From Xanthomarina spongicola (GTDB taxonomy: Bacteria; Bacteroidota; Bacteroidia; Flavobacteriales; Flavobacteriaceae), in the NCBI RefSeq assembly GCF_003148645.1, contig NZ_QGGP01000008.1, positions 1-64,000 of the forward strand: 64,000 nucleotides of DNA, in the 5' to 3' direction. Shown one piece after another: positions 38,232 to 48,601 of this stretch (position 1 is the stretch's first letter; every line of letters begins with the position of its first letter). The translations under genes and the position numbers were made by a program. The notes below the pieces were generated by a model. That model was not told where the DNA came from and ran no database searches. It saw only the letters and a list, made by a program, of their open reading frames with translations.

Positions 38232-38262
38232 GTCATTGCGAGACCTATAGGTCGTGGCAATT
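38232..38262. repeat. REP-like palindromic repeat (GTCATTGCGAG type)
   Basis: GTCATTGCGA, then the 12-bp palindrome GACCTATAGGTC (38242-38253), then GTGGCAAT. The ends TTGC / GCAA also pair. This layout (TTGCGAG ... GGCAA) is like dispersed intergenic repeats in other genomes. It lies between manC and the SprT-like gene. Confidence 0.6.
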
Positions 38263-38320
38263 TGTTTTATTATAATCGATAATGCAAAGAAGGATTCCAA
38301 CTCTCTTGTGAATTACATTT

Positions 38321-38917
38321 TTATTTTAACAATTCCACTTCTGCATTCGGGTTGAAAAGATACAATTTTCCAGTACTTATTTCAACACATTCAATACGTT
38401 TTGTCCTTGTACTTCCTTTTTTGAAAACTTTCCCGTTATAAAGTTTGAATGTTGTTCCAATTGGAACTTCAAAAACATAAGTTTTATCATTAGGTGCATC
38501 AAACTGCTTTAAGGCTAAAGATAAAGCAGTATCTGTGTCGCTACTTGCTTTAGGATTTTTAAAATGTTTTGCCAATAGAGGTAGTAAGTCAATTGGAAAA
38601 ATTTCTGGATTTAAAAATGGCAACATAAGCCTTTGAAATGTGTGTTTCCATTCTTTGCCATGAGGTTTTATAAATCTTCCAAAAGTATTATAGGCTTCAA
38701 AATGGGCAATTTCGTGTATTAATGTTATTAAAAATCGATAGTTATTTAAGCTAGAATTAATTGTTATTTGGTGTTTTCCATTTGGTAATCGTTTATAATC
38801 TCCATGTCTTGTTTTCCTTTCATTTTTTACTTTAACAGTTAAATTATCGTGTTGCAAAAGCGCTAAGACTTGAGTAAGTGCTTTTTCAGAAACAAATGGT
38901 TTTAAGGTATTATGCAT
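38321..38917 (-). CDS. SprT-like zinc metalloprotease-fold protein
   Basis: 198 residues. The active-site motif is HEIAHFE (His68, Glu69, His72), with KPHGKEWKHTF providing the third His. The C-terminal half has a small beta segment (TTFKLYNGKVFKKG). This resembles SprT-like/SprTN proteins, which process DNA-protein crosslinks in other organisms; activity here is untested. Its -7 box is four bases from the ATG. Confidence 0.88.
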   Translation of the reverse strand: MHNTLKPFVSEKALTQVLALLQHDNLTVKVKNERKTRHGDYKRLPNGKHQITINSSLNNYRFLITLIHEIAHFEAYNTFGRFIKPHGKEWKHTFQRLMLPFLNPEIFPIDLLPLLAKHFKNPKASSDTDTALSLALKQFDAPNDKTYVFEVPIGTTFKLYNGKVFKKGSTRTKRIECVEISTGKLYLFNPNAEVELLK

Positions 38918-38921
38918 AAAG

Positions 38922-38929
38922 CAAAAATA
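38922..38929 (-). promoter_or_regulatory. -7 box of the SprT-like gene, four bases from the ATG
   Basis: Minus strand TATTTTTG ending four bases before the ATG at 38917. Another candidate for a leaderless mRNA. Confidence 0.6.
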
Positions 38930-39080
38930 GGGTTTTATTTAAATAAAAACTTGTACTTTTTGTTTACCAATTATGATTAATTTTTAGTTTATATATAGTA
39001 TAAATCAGATTTTTATCGAAATTTCTCTATTTCATAAAACATTTTTATTATTTTCACTCATCCAAATATCTAATCTTAAA

Positions 39081-40319
39081 ATGAAAAAATCAATCTATTT
39101 ATTAGCCCTAACCTTTTTGTTTATATCATGTTCTGATAATGACGACGTTATTGTAGAACAATGTGGTCAACCACAGAACGTAACTGTAAACAACATAACT
39201 TTTGACAGTGCTTCGGTAACGTGGGACAACAACAGCGCTACTTCATACACTTTAGAATATGGTCTGTCTGGATTTACTTTAGGTTCAGGAACATCTGAAA
39301 ATGTTACTAATAATACGGCATTATTTTCTGGTTTATCAGCTAATACAGCTTATGATGTATATGTAAGTGCTAACTGTTCTACATCTAACACGAGTATGTA
39401 CACAGGACCTATAAGCTTTGTAACTTCGGCTCCACTTGTGGTGCCAGAATTTTTACCTAATTTATCTGAACTCAATTTATTTGAAGGAGAATTAAATAAT
39501 CTTATGCCTAGCGAACGTGCTTTTATTTATAATTTAAACACCACGCTATTTACAGATTACGCTTACAAACAAAGAATTCTAGCTTTACCAGAAGGAACCT
39601 CTATGGAATATGTAGACGATGGTTTTCCAAATTTCCCAGACAATACAGTAATGGCTAAAACCTTCTACTATCTTAACAATGAAAGAGACGAATCTGAAGG
39701 AAAGCAAATAATTGAGACTCGTGTTTTAATTTTAAAAAATGGCATTTGGGAATTAGGAAACTATAAATGGAATTCTGATCAAACTGATGCTGTATTAGAC
39801 AATACAACTAGTAATGTTGCAGTAAGCTATTTAGATACCAATGGAGCTACAGTAAATGTAGATTACGCTATTCCTTCTGCTCAACAATGTATCGATTGCC
39901 ATAATAACAATAATATTATTATTCCTATTGGACCGAGATTAAGAGCATTAAATGGCAACAATCAATTGGAAGATTGGATATCTAATAATTATTTAAGCAA
40001 TTTAACAGATGTATCTCAAGTGGCTGTTTTACCAAATTGGGAAGATGCAGTAAATTACACATTGGAAGAACGTGCTAGAGCTTATTTTGATATGAATTGC
40101 GCACACTGCCATACAGATGGTGGCTTTTGTGGAGATCAATCTTATTTAAGACTGTCTTACGATACTCCTTTTGCAGATTCTTACATATTTGAAGACAAAA
40201 TTAATATAGATACTAGAATGTCTTTTTACTACCAAGGAGTAAGCATGCCATTAATTGGAACAACTATGATGCATCCTGAAGGTTATGATTTAATTAGCCA
40301 GTATTTAGACACTCTCTAG
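39081..40319 (+). CDS. FN3-domain diheme cytochrome-like lipoprotein
   Basis: 412 residues. A lipoprotein signal (LFISC, Cys17) is followed by a fibronectin type III domain (about 28-115, PQNVTVNNITFDSASVTW at the start, with YDVYVSANCS). The rest matches the HNE_0200 / TIGR03806-type proteins: SERAFIYNLNTTLFTDYAYK and LPEGTSMEY. Two heme-binding CxxCH motifs are seen, CIDCH (270-274) and CAHCH (340-344), so two c-type hemes are likely. The partner and electron path are unknown. FN3 plus diheme in one chain is not a common layout. Confidence 0.75.
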   Translation: MKKSIYLLALTFLFISCSDNDDVIVEQCGQPQNVTVNNITFDSASVTWDNNSATSYTLEYGLSGFTLGSGTSENVTNNTALFSGLSANTAYDVYVSANCSTSNTSMYTGPISFVTSAPLVVPEFLPNLSELNLFEGELNNLMPSERAFIYNLNTTLFTDYAYKQRILALPEGTSMEYVDDGFPNFPDNTVMAKTFYYLNNERDESEGKQIIETRVLILKNGIWELGNYKWNSDQTDAVLDNTTSNVAVSYLDTNGATVNVDYAIPSAQQCIDCHNNNNIIIPIGPRLRALNGNNQLEDWISNNYLSNLTDVSQVAVLPNWEDAVNYTLEERARAYFDMNCAHCHTDGGFCGDQSYLRLSYDTPFADSYIFEDKINIDTRMSFYYQGVSMPLIGTTMMHPEGYDLISQYLDTL

Positions 40320-40382
40320 AAATTGTAATTAAACCTTTTTTCATTTAATTGGTCTTATAGTTATAATCTTAAAAATGAAAAA

Positions 40383-40835
40383 ATGAAAAAAGTAATTGCA
40401 ATAGTATTCTTATCGCTTAGTTTCTTAACTAATGCACAAGAAAAGAGAGAGAGAGCAAATAAAATGCAGGATTATACTCCTGAAGAAATGGCTCAAGTTC
40501 AAACAAAACAAATGACTTTAGATTTAGATTTAACCGAAGTTCAACAAAAACAGGTTCAACAAATAAATCTAGAAAACGCTAAAGAACGAAAAGCTAAATA
40601 TGAAGCAAGAGAAAATGCTTCTAAATCTTCTGAAAAAGAAAAACCTTCAAAAGATGAACGACTTAAAATGAAGAATGAGCAATTAGATCGTCAAATTGAA
40701 ATGAAAAAAAAGATGAAGAGCATTTTAAATGAAGATCAATATAAAAAATGGGAGGAAATAAGTAAAGAAAGAAGAGAAAAACAAAAAACTAAGATGCATC
40801 AAAAACAAAAAATGCACAAATCAGAAAAAAAATAA
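40383..40835 (+). CDS. Small secreted helical protein, Spy/LTXXQ-like
   Basis: 150 residues with a signal peptide (1-18, ending TNAQ) and a charged helical body: MTLDLDLTEVQQKQVQQI and SILNEDQYKKWEEI resemble the paired LTxxQ motifs of periplasmic Spy/CpxP-type proteins, and Lys/Glu-rich linkers lie between. Such proteins act as chaperones or sensors in the envelope. It follows the diheme gene by 63 bases and may be co-transcribed. Confidence 0.6.
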   Translation: MKKVIAIVFLSLSFLTNAQEKRERANKMQDYTPEEMAQVQTKQMTLDLDLTEVQQKQVQQINLENAKERKAKYEARENASKSSEKEKPSKDERLKMKNEQLDRQIEMKKKMKSILNEDQYKKWEEISKERREKQKTKMHQKQKMHKSEKK

Positions 40836-40853
40836 TCTGAACGACATTTAATA

Positions 40854-40886
40854 AAAGGCTGTTTAAAAATAATTTAAACAGCCTTT
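40854..40886. terminator. Bidirectional hairpin terminator
   Basis: AAAGGCTGTTTAAA, loop AATAA, TTTAAACAGCCTTT: a perfect 14-bp stem between the Spy-like gene (+) and hemL (-). Confidence 0.85.
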
Positions 40887-40889
40887 ATT

Positions 40890-42176
40890 TTATAAGGTAC
40901 TACAAACTTTATTACAAGCTGCAATCGTTTTATCTAAATCTTCGTAAGTTAAAGCATCTGTAATAAACCACGTTTCAAAAGCACTAGGTGCAATATATAC
41001 ACCTTCTTTTAACATGCCGTGAAAAAAGGCTTTAAACCTATCGTTATTTCCTTTAGCTGCTGTTTCAAAATCAACGACTTCTGCTTCAGAAAAATGAATG
41101 GAGATCATAGAACCAATTCTATTGATTGTATGTGGTATTTTGTATTTATTTAATACGTCTTCACAGCCTTTATGCAAGTAAGCTGTTTTTTCAGCAAGAC
41201 GCTTATAGATGCCTTTGTCTTCATTTAATTCTGTAAGCATAGCCAATCCTGCAGCCATGGCTAATGGGTTTCCACTTAATGTCCCAGCTTGATACACAGG
41301 TCCTAGAGGAGCTAAATGATTCATAATTTCTGCTCTTCCTGCAAATGCTCCAACAGGCAATCCTCCACCTATAACTTTTCCAAAACAAACTAAATCTGCT
41401 GATATATCAAAAAGTTCTTGAGCGCCACCTTTTGCTAATCTAAAACCTGTCATAACCTCATCAAAAATCAGCAAAATGTTATTGGCATCGCATAAACTTC
41501 TTAGTTTTTGTAAAAAGATTTCTTTAGGAGGTATACAACCCATATTTCCAGCAACAGGCTCTATAATAATGCAAGCAATATCATTTTTATTGGCTTCTAC
41601 AATGGATTCTACATGTTTAATATCATTAAATCTTGCTAACAAGGTGTCTTGAGCTGTACCTTTAGTAACTCCAGGACTATTAGGACTTCCAAACGTTACT
41701 GCGCCACTTCCTGCTTGTATTAAAAAGGAATCGCTATGACCATGATAACAGCCAGCAAATTTTATAATCTTATCTTTTCCTGTATATCCTCTAGCCAATC
41801 TAACAGCACTCATACATGCTTCAGTTCCTGAGTTTACAAACCTTATTTTATCTATGTTTGGCACCATTGAAACTGCTAACTTAGCTATTTTTGTTTCTAT
41901 CTCTGTAGGAGTTCCAAAAGAAGTTCCAAGTTTCGTTTTTTCAATTACTGCATCAACCACTGGTTTGTGAGCATGACCCAATATCATTGGTCCCCAAGAA
42001 TTAATATAATCTATATATTTATTGTTGTCTTCGTCTATTAAATAAGCTCCTTTTGCTTTTTTAATAAAAATTGGTGTTCCACCTACAGCATTAAATGCTC
42101 TCACTGGCGAATTTACGCCTCCAGGAATAACTTTTTCTGCTTCAGCAAATAACGCGCTACTTCTTTTATATTGCAT
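40890..42176 (-). CDS. hemL: Glutamate-1-semialdehyde 2,1-aminomutase
   Basis: Makes 5-aminolevulinate from glutamate-1-semialdehyde in heme synthesis. PLP-dependent aminotransferase fold of 428 residues: [33 protein letters not shown], and the PLP Lys267 in [13 protein letters not shown]. Last gene of the operon ACC deaminase-like / glucosaminidase / hemL. Confidence 0.96.
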   Translation of the reverse strand: MQYKRSSALFAEAEKVIPGGVNSPVRAFNAVGGTPIFIKKAKGAYLIDEDNNKYIDYINSWGPMILGHAHKPVVDAVIEKTKLGTSFGTPTEIETKIAKLAVSMVPNIDKIRFVNSGTEACMSAVRLARGYTGKDKIIKFAGCYHGHSDSFLIQAGSGAVTFGSPNSPGVTKGTAQDTLLARFNDIKHVESIVEANKNDIACIIIEPVAGNMGCIPPKEIFLQKLRSLCDANNILLIFDEVMTGFRLAKGGAQELFDISADLVCFGKVIGGGLPVGAFAGRAEIMNHLAPLGPVYQAGTLSGNPLAMAAGLAMLTELNEDKGIYKRLAEKTAYLHKGCEDVLNKYKIPHTINRIGSMISIHFSEAEVVDFETAAKGNNDRFKAFFHGMLKEGVYIAPSAFETWFITDALTYEDLDKTIAACNKVCSTL

Positions 42177-42190
42177 GTAATCTATTCTTA

Positions 42191-43012
42191 TTAATTAGAT
42201 TTTACTATTAAGACATTTCCAATAGTTAAATCGTTACTTGTTAGGTTATTTATTTCTTTTAATTCTTCAACGGTAGTATTATATCTTTTGGATAAGGAGT
42301 ATAAAGTATCTCCTTTAGCTATTAGATGTGTATCTTGCGCTTTAACAGTTGTTTTTCTAGTTTTTTTGTCTCCTAAAACTTCATCATCATAGGTGTATAA
42401 TTGATAACGCTCTATCAAACTTATTAACTTATCTGGATATTTTCTATCTGTTGCATATCCTGCTGCTCGTAACTCTTTTGCCCAAGATTGATAATCGTCT
42501 ATATCTAATTGAAATAACTTGTAATAACGAGATCTACCTGTTAAAAATAACGAATGATCTCGGTAAGAATATTTAGCATCATTATATTTTCTAAAACACT
42601 CTTGAGAGGCATCATCATCATGATAAATTTTAGCTCCTGTCCATCCATGACATTTTATTCCAAAATGATTATTAGCTTCAACAGCTAATCGACCTTTCCC
42701 AGAACCTGATTCTAAAATACCTTGTGCTAATGTAATACTGGCAGGAATATGATATAAACGCATTTCTTCTTGAGCAATTGGCCCAAAAATGGCAATATAA
42801 TCTTCAATCGAACTAGGCACTCTTTTAGGAGTTTCTTCAACAACAATTACCTCCACAGTTTCTTCTTTTGGAGATACTGGTTTCGTTCTAGTATCTTTAA
42901 CTACACGTTCAGTTCTTGCTTTGTTTTTAGAACGTTTTGAACTTGTTTTTTTACTCGTACCACAACTTAATACAAAAGCACTTAAAACAAAAAGCACTAT
43001 AAATTTTCTCAT
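42191..43012 (-). CDS. Glucosaminidase (GH73) lipoprotein with C-terminal LysM
   Basis: 273 residues. Lipoprotein signal (VLSC, Cys17), a basic linker (20-65), a GH73-type domain (about 68-190) with catalytic-type segment [32 protein letters not shown] (split: GIKCHGW, YHDDD) and [15 protein letters not shown], and a LysM domain (228-272) with [18 protein letters not shown]. It probably cuts peptidoglycan and binds it through LysM. 14 bases upstream of hemL and six after the ACC deaminase-like gene. Confidence 0.9.
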   Translation of the reverse strand: MRKFIVLFVLSAFVLSCGTSKKTSSKRSKNKARTERVVKDTRTKPVSPKEETVEVIVVEETPKRVPSSIEDYIAIFGPIAQEEMRLYHIPASITLAQGILESGSGKGRLAVEANNHFGIKCHGWTGAKIYHDDDASQECFRKYNDAKYSYRDHSLFLTGRSRYYKLFQLDIDDYQSWAKELRAAGYATDRKYPDKLISLIERYQLYTYDDEVLGDKKTRKTTVKAQDTHLIAKGDTLYSLSKRYNTTVEELKEINNLTSNDLTIGNVLIVKSN

Positions 43013-43018
43013 TAATTT

Positions 43019-43909
43019 TTAATTAATTATTGGATATTCTTTTCTTATTAATTTAGCATTCATACCTTCAATACCTTGCAATCCACCTGTGTGTATTGCC
43101 AGAATTTTAGATCCTTTTGGAAAATAACCTTGTTTCATTAAATCGTATATTCCAAACATCATTTTTCCAGTATACACAGGATCTAAAGGAATGTTATTTG
43201 TTACTTTAAACCAATTAATAAAACTTATTAATTCGGTATTTATTTTAGCATAACCACCAAAATGATAGTCTTTAATTAATTCCCAATTTGATTTATTTGC
43301 AAACTTACTAATTTCTTCTCGCAAAAAGTCACCTTTTAAAGCTGGAAAACCAAGAATTTTTTGTTTAGAATGACTAGAATTAATAAGCCCACTAATTGTA
43401 CCTCCTGTACCAACAGAGCAACAAATAAAATCAAATGTTTTATCTGCTTTTGTTAAAATTTCTTCGCATCCTTTTACAGCAAAATTATTAGTACCACCTT
43501 CTGGAATTAAATAAAAATCGCCATGCTTAGATTTTAAACCCTCAATAAATGTTTCAGACGTTTTTTCTCGATAAGATTCTCTAGAAATAAAGTAAAATTC
43601 CATGCCTTGCTGCTTAGCAAAAGTTAATGTTGGATTCTTAGAGATTTTATCAGCTAATTCGTCTCCTCTAATAACCCCAATAGTTTTAAATCCAAACTCT
43701 TTTCCAGCTGCAGCTACTGCTGCAATATGATTAGAAAAAGCACCTCCAAAAGTCAACAAAATTGACTTATCTAACTTTTCTGCTTCAAGAAGATTGTACT
43801 TTAATTTTCGGTATTTGTTTCCAGAAATAAACGGGTGATTTAAATAATCTGGTTTTAAATAGACATTCTTAGTAACACAAATATTTCGTTGGTCTATTAT
43901 TTCTATCAT
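43019..43909 (-). CDS. PLP-dependent deaminase (ACC deaminase / D-cysteine desulfhydrase family)
   Basis: 296 residues of the tryptophan-synthase-beta fold. SGNKYRKLKY (29-38) carries the PLP lysine; FGGAFSNHIAAVAAAG follows, and SVGTGGTISGL binds the phosphate of PLP. The family contains ACC deaminase and D-cysteine desulfhydrase; sequence alone does not tell which. First gene of an operon with the glucosaminidase and hemL; its promoter box is at 43946-43953. Confidence 0.85.
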   Translation of the reverse strand: MIEIIDQRNICVTKNVYLKPDYLNHPFISGNKYRKLKYNLLEAEKLDKSILLTFGGAFSNHIAAVAAAGKEFGFKTIGVIRGDELADKISKNPTLTFAKQQGMEFYFISRESYREKTSETFIEGLKSKHGDFYLIPEGGTNNFAVKGCEEILTKADKTFDFICCSVGTGGTISGLINSSHSKQKILGFPALKGDFLREEISKFANKSNWELIKDYHFGGYAKINTELISFINWFKVTNNIPLDPVYTGKMMFGIYDLMKQGYFPKGSKILAIHTGGLQGIEGMNAKLIRKEYPIIN

Positions 43910-43945
43910 TTTAACGAATTTAGAATCAGATATTTATAAAGCTTA

Positions 43946-43953
43946 CAAAATTA
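43946..43953 (-). promoter_or_regulatory. -7 box of the ACC deaminase / glucosaminidase / hemL operon
   Basis: Minus strand TAATTTTG, 36 bases before the first ATG at 43909. Confidence 0.5.
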
Positions 43954-44119
43954 TGATATTTTTATTGCTTAAGTAAATTTTAAGAATTTTAATAACAATC
44001 TTTCTCTCATTATGATATTAGTTATAAAATATTCATTTTACTTTAATTTAATTTAAATGACATTTCAAGAACAAAAATTAAACATTTCATATATCAAAAA
44101 GGATACAAGAATATTTAGA

Positions 44120-47100
44120 ATGCAAAATTTTAGAATCTTATTCATATTAATTTTTGGGTTTATATTTACTAATACTTTTAGTCAAACAGAATTACTTTCA
44201 CCAGCTCTTGGTGGTGGATTTGATGTAGGGCCTAGTCTTATTGAAAACGGATGGAGAGTAACTTTTCCTCCAACAAGTACCACTAGAAATCAATGGGTTT
44301 CTGGTATTGGAGCAGTACCTGGATTTGATGGTCGTGCTTCAGCTTATATTACTAATAATGCTCGTTTTCCTGTACCTCCTCACAAATATACTGCTAGTCC
44401 AGCACGTGCTTCACATATATATAGAGACTTTTCTGTCCCTGCTGGTGAGACAGAAATTACTGTAGATTTTAAATGGATTTGTCAAGGTGAAAACGGATTA
44501 GATGTAATGAAAATTTGGGTGGTTCCTAATACATATCAACCAACATACGGAACAGCAATAACCCCATCCTTTGACAGGGTTCAGATAGGAGGAAATTACA
44601 ATGGAAGTAGCACCTGGACTACTTCTCCTACCTTATTAGTTCCACCAATTTATGCAGGAACAGTTTTTAGATTTGTCGTGGAATGGGTTAATAATACAAG
44701 TTCAGGATTTGACCCTCCTGCAGGTATCGATAGTGTTTCAATTTTTTCTAACACACCTCCACCTCCACCAAATGATGAACCTTGTACTGCAATTAACTTA
44801 CCTGTAAATACAACTTGTACTTATTCAACATTTACTAACTATGGAGCAACAGACACAACTTATGGAGCTGGTCCATATTGTGGAAATTATGTTAGTGGAG
44901 ATGTTTGGTTTACTACAACAGTCCCAGCAAGTGGCGGAATAATTATTGATACTCAAACTGGTGTTATGACAGATGGTGGTATGGCTATTTATACTGGTAC
45001 TTGTGGTTCTTTAACTTTCGTTGAATGTGATGACAACGATAGTGCTAATGGGCTCATGCCTTATATTCTTAGAACCGACTTAACGCCTGGAGAAACCATA
45101 TATATTAGGGTTTGGGAAAGTGGTTACGATAATAACGGTACGTTTGGTATCTGTGTAACGCCTTCTCCTCCTTCTCCTCCAAATGACGAATGCCCAAACG
45201 CAGTAGGTCTTACAGTAAATCCAGATTTAAATTGTACTGTAGTTACTCCTGGAACCACAGCTTATGCAACCCAGTCTCCACAACCTGATGATGTTGTAGG
45301 CACACCAGACAATGATGTTTGGTTCTATTTTGTTGCAACTAATACAAACCATCGCATTTCATTACTTGACATAGTCCCTGTAGTGGGTACAAGCATGAAT
45401 CTAGCAGCTGGAGTTTACAATAGTCCTAGTGGAAATTGCTCTTCTTTAATATATGAAACTAGTAGTAATCCTGAAATATTCACAGTTGTCGGTCTAAATG
45501 TGGGAGACACCTATTATGTTAGAGTATATGGCAGAGGTTCTGGAAACACTTCAGCTCAAGCAAATTTTAATATTTGTATCAGTACACCTCCTCCACCTCC
45601 TCCTAATAATTTTTGCACAAACGCCATAGCGCTTCAAGTTTTACCAATATGCAACTATGAGATATATACAAATGCTGGTGCTTCTGCAACATCTGGAGTT
45701 CCTGCACCTGGATGTGCAAATTATCAAGGTGGCGATGTATGGTTTTATGCTGTCGTAGATGAAACTGGAGAAATTACAGTTGATACGCAAGATTTTGGTT
45801 TAGTTGATGGTGGAATGGCTTTATATTTAGGTAACGATTGTAATAGTTTAACCTTATTAGATTGCGATAGTAACAGTAGTGCTAATGGTACGATGCCTTC
45901 TATAACTAGTATTGGATTAACTCCAGGAGATGTGGTCTATATACGAGTATGGGAACGAGGAAATAATGCAAATGGTACATTTGGTATCTGTGTAACCTCA
46001 CCAGCTCCAGAAGGCGTCACTCAAGTTGCTCTTGGTTGCCCAGGAGATAGCAGTGAAGATCTTTATGCCATTTATTCATGTACCGGATCTACAAGTCTTG
46101 GAAATGTACTAACCGGAATTTTACAATCAAGTACAGATCCTATTGCGCTACAACCTACAATCTTTATATCTAGTAGTGACCCTTGTTCTTTTGACCCTGT
46201 TAACACTGCAAATTATAATAGAATAAATTTTACAGTAAACACAACTGGTACTTATGTGTTTAGCATGGAATATCCTTCGCCATATTTTGATGCCATGGGC
46301 TATATTGTGGTAAACGATGGCAATTTTGTTCCTGGATCTTGTGCCACTGGAACTTGGATTGCAGGAGATGATGACGATGGCGCATCTTTAAACCCTTTAA
46401 TTACAGCAAACTTAATTGAAGGTACACCCTATTCTTTAATAACAACAAAATTTGCTTTTACAAGCGAAACACATACTGGACCATTTACTTGGAATGTGTC
46501 AGGCCCTCCTGCCGATGTAGAATGGTATGCTAATGAAACTGGTGGCTCTCCTATTGGTACTGGTGCTGCCTTCAATCCTGTTGGAATCTCGGGTTCTGGA
46601 TTACCAGATACAAATACCCCTGGTGTTTATACATTTTGGGTTAATTGCCCTGATAGTTCGTCTCCTAGAACACCAACAGAATTTACCATTGGTAAAATTT
46701 GGAGAGGATCGGTAAATACAGACTGGAATGAAATTAACAATTGGAAACCAAAAGGTAAACCTACAGATTTAGACTGTGTATATATAGATAATGTTGCAAA
46801 TCAACCCATACTAAACTATCCTGGATTACCAACACCACCAAATCCAGCGTATGCAAAAAATTTAACTCTTAGTAGTAACACATCACTTGAATTATACTCA
46901 GGAACATCCATGACTGTAACCGATTGGATTGATATAGACAATACAGCTACCTTTCTTGTTCGTAATAATGCCAACTTAGTACAAGTAACTGATGTAGGCA
47001 CCAACAATAATACTGGTAGAATTAACATGCAACGCTCTGTAGCTAGCGTTACTAATCTAGATTATATTTATTGGTCATCACCAGTAGAAAATTTTAATGT

Positions 47101-48469
47101 TACAAATATTTCACCTGGCTCTAACCCTAATTTCTTTTATAAGTGGATCCCAACGGTTTCTGGAAATGGGGTAGGCAATTATGGTGAATGGGTATTTACT
47201 AATGAGACCATGCAAATTGGAAAAGGATACATTATTCGTGGGCTTTCGGGTACAACACCAACACCTCCTGTTTCACTAACAACTACAGAATTTACTGGAA
47301 GACCTAACAATGGTATTATTTCGGTGCCAATACAAAGAGGTTCTTATTCTGGTGCTAATTACCCAGGAGCTGGTTCTTCTATGGCAACCGCTTTAGATGA
47401 TAATTGGAATTTAATTGGTAACCCCTATCCTTCATCTATATCTGCTCGTGAATTTATTACTGTAAATGCTTCAGACCTTATAGATGATGCCAGCACTACA
47501 ATTGCTGGAACAGTATATTTATGGAGACATTTAAGTGCTCCTAGTAGCTCTGTAGGCGACCCATTCTATGGAGACTTTGGTTATAATTACAATCCTAACG
47601 ACTATATAAAATTTAATCATACAGGGTCTGCTCCTGCTGGATTTTCTGGATATATTGGTGCAGGTCAATCCTTCTTTGTATTAATGGATCATAACACACC
47701 TTCTACATCTGAATCTGTTATATTCAATAATACGATGCGAGATGAAACATACAGAAACGATCAATTCTACAGAACAGTTGAAGTTGAACGCCATCGTATT
47801 TGGCTGGATTTAATTGATTCTAACAACTTGGCTACTTCAATTTTAATAGGATATATTGAAGGTGCTACTAATAATCAAGACAGATTATTCGATGGTCATG
47901 ACCTTAGCGATGCAAGCACACGTTTCTATTCACTTATAGATGAAGAAAAAATGGCTATCCAAGGTAAGGCTCTCCCTTTTGACAATAATGACGTTGTTCC
48001 TCTTGGAATAGAAATACCTGAGAACAACATGTATACTATAGGTATCAATACTATTGATGGACTTTTTGTATCACCAGACCAGAACATCTTTTTAGAAGAC
48101 ACTTACAATAATATCATTCATAATTTAAAAGTTGATCCTTATATTTTTACGTCAGAAAGTGGTGTATTTAACGACCGTTTTATTTTACGTTTCACAAATA
48201 CATCTCTAAGTATTGAAGAAGAAATTTTAAATTCTCAATTAACAATCTCTGCTCCTAATGGTGAATATATTTATGTAACATCTAAAAACATTAACATTAA
48301 GTCTATTCTAATTTTTGATATGCTTGGAAGAGAGTTGATTAATAAATCAAAAATAAATACTTTAGAGGCTACATTTAACACCTCCAATTTCTCAGATGGC
48401 ATCTACCTAGTAAAAGCAGTACTAGAAAATGGGAAACAAAAAACCCAAAAAGTGGTGTTAAAAAATTAA
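44120..48469 (+). CDS. Giant secreted T9SS protein 1 (PPC-like repeats, type C sorting signal)
   Basis: 1449 residues from the ATG at 44120, which gives a clean signal peptide (MQNFRIL...NTFSQ). The open frame goes 21 codons further up, with no signal. An N-terminal lectin-like domain is followed by three PPC-like repeats of about 140 residues (about 211-348, 349-490, 491-630) joined by Pro-rich linkers (PPPPPND). A beta domain and then the common C-terminal cassette follow (about 859-1449): NTDWNEINNW, YWSSPVENFN, DDNWNLIGNPYPS, FNNTMRDE, RIWLDLIDS, IEGATNNQDRLFDGH. The end (VFDMLGRE-like DMLGRE, KTQKVVLKN) is a T9SS type C sorting signal. Confidence 0.88.
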   Translation: MQNFRILFILIFGFIFTNTFSQTELLSPALGGGFDVGPSLIENGWRVTFPPTSTTRNQWVSGIGAVPGFDGRASAYITNNARFPVPPHKYTASPARASHIYRDFSVPAGETEITVDFKWICQGENGLDVMKIWVVPNTYQPTYGTAITPSFDRVQIGGNYNGSSTWTTSPTLLVPPIYAGTVFRFVVEWVNNTSSGFDPPAGIDSVSIFSNTPPPPPNDEPCTAINLPVNTTCTYSTFTNYGATDTTYGAGPYCGNYVSGDVWFTTTVPASGGIIIDTQTGVMTDGGMAIYTGTCGSLTFVECDDNDSANGLMPYILRTDLTPGETIYIRVWESGYDNNGTFGICVTPSPPSPPNDECPNAVGLTVNPDLNCTVVTPGTTAYATQSPQPDDVVGTPDNDVWFYFVATNTNHRISLLDIVPVVGTSMNLAAGVYNSPSGNCSSLIYETSSNPEIFTVVGLNVGDTYYVRVYGRGSGNTSAQANFNICISTPPPPPPNNFCTNAIALQVLPICNYEIYTNAGASATSGVPAPGCANYQGGDVWFYAVVDETGEITVDTQDFGLVDGGMALYLGNDCNSLTLLDCDSNSSANGTMPSITSIGLTPGDVVYIRVWERGNNANGTFGICVTSPAPEGVTQVALGCPGDSSEDLYAIYSCTGSTSLGNVLTGILQSSTDPIALQPTIFISSSDPCSFDPVNTANYNRINFTVNTTGTYVFSMEYPSPYFDAMGYIVVNDGNFVPGSCATGTWIAGDDDDGASLNPLITANLIEGTPYSLITTKFAFTSETHTGPFTWNVSGPPADVEWYANETGGSPIGTGAAFNPVGISGSGLPDTNTPGVYTFWVNCPDSSSPRTPTEFTIGKIWRGSVNTDWNEINNWKPKGKPTDLDCVYIDNVANQPILNYPGLPTPPNPAYAKNLTLSSNTSLELYSGTSMTVTDWIDIDNTATFLVRNNANLVQVTDVGTNNNTGRINMQRSVASVTNLDYIYWSSPVENFNVTNISPGSNPNFFYKWIPTVSGNGVGNYGEWVFTNETMQIGKGYIIRGLSGTTPTPPVSLTTTEFTGRPNNGIISVPIQRGSYSGANYPGAGSSMATALDDNWNLIGNPYPSSISAREFITVNASDLIDDASTTIAGTVYLWRHLSAPSSSVGDPFYGDFGYNYNPNDYIKFNHTGSAPAGFSGYIGAGQSFFVLMDHNTPSTSESVIFNNTMRDETYRNDQFYRTVEVERHRIWLDLIDSNNLATSILIGYIEGATNNQDRLFDGHDLSDASTRFYSLIDEEKMAIQGKALPFDNNDVVPLGIEIPENNMYTIGINTIDGLFVSPDQNIFLEDTYNNIIHNLKVDPYIFTSESGVFNDRFILRFTNTSLSIEEEILNSQLTISAPNGEYIYVTSKNINIKSILIFDMLGRELINKSKINTLEATFNTSNFSDGIYLVKAVLENGKQKTQKVVLKN

Positions 48470-48601
48470 ATTCAAAATATTTTTTATACCTAATAATTTT
48501 GTAAGGTTAGATATCAACTAATTCTTAAATAAGAAATATTACAGTATGAATGTAAGATGATTTATCTGCAAGAAATTAACGTCTATTCATATGAAAATCA
48601 T

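Noticed and set aside
38221-38320. tRNA or small RNA between manC and the SprT-like gene
   Set aside because: The hairpins here are short palindromic repeats. No cloverleaf, anticodon or terminator is visible.
44020-44110. Shared motif 1 in front of giant gene 1
   Set aside because: CATTTCATATATCAAAAAG at 44085-44103 resembles motif 1 only partly, and no RCCCC element is present.
44752-46005. CRISPR-like or tandem DNA repeat array in giant gene 1
   Set aside because: The repeats are long diverged protein-domain repeats in one frame, not short identical direct repeats with spacers.
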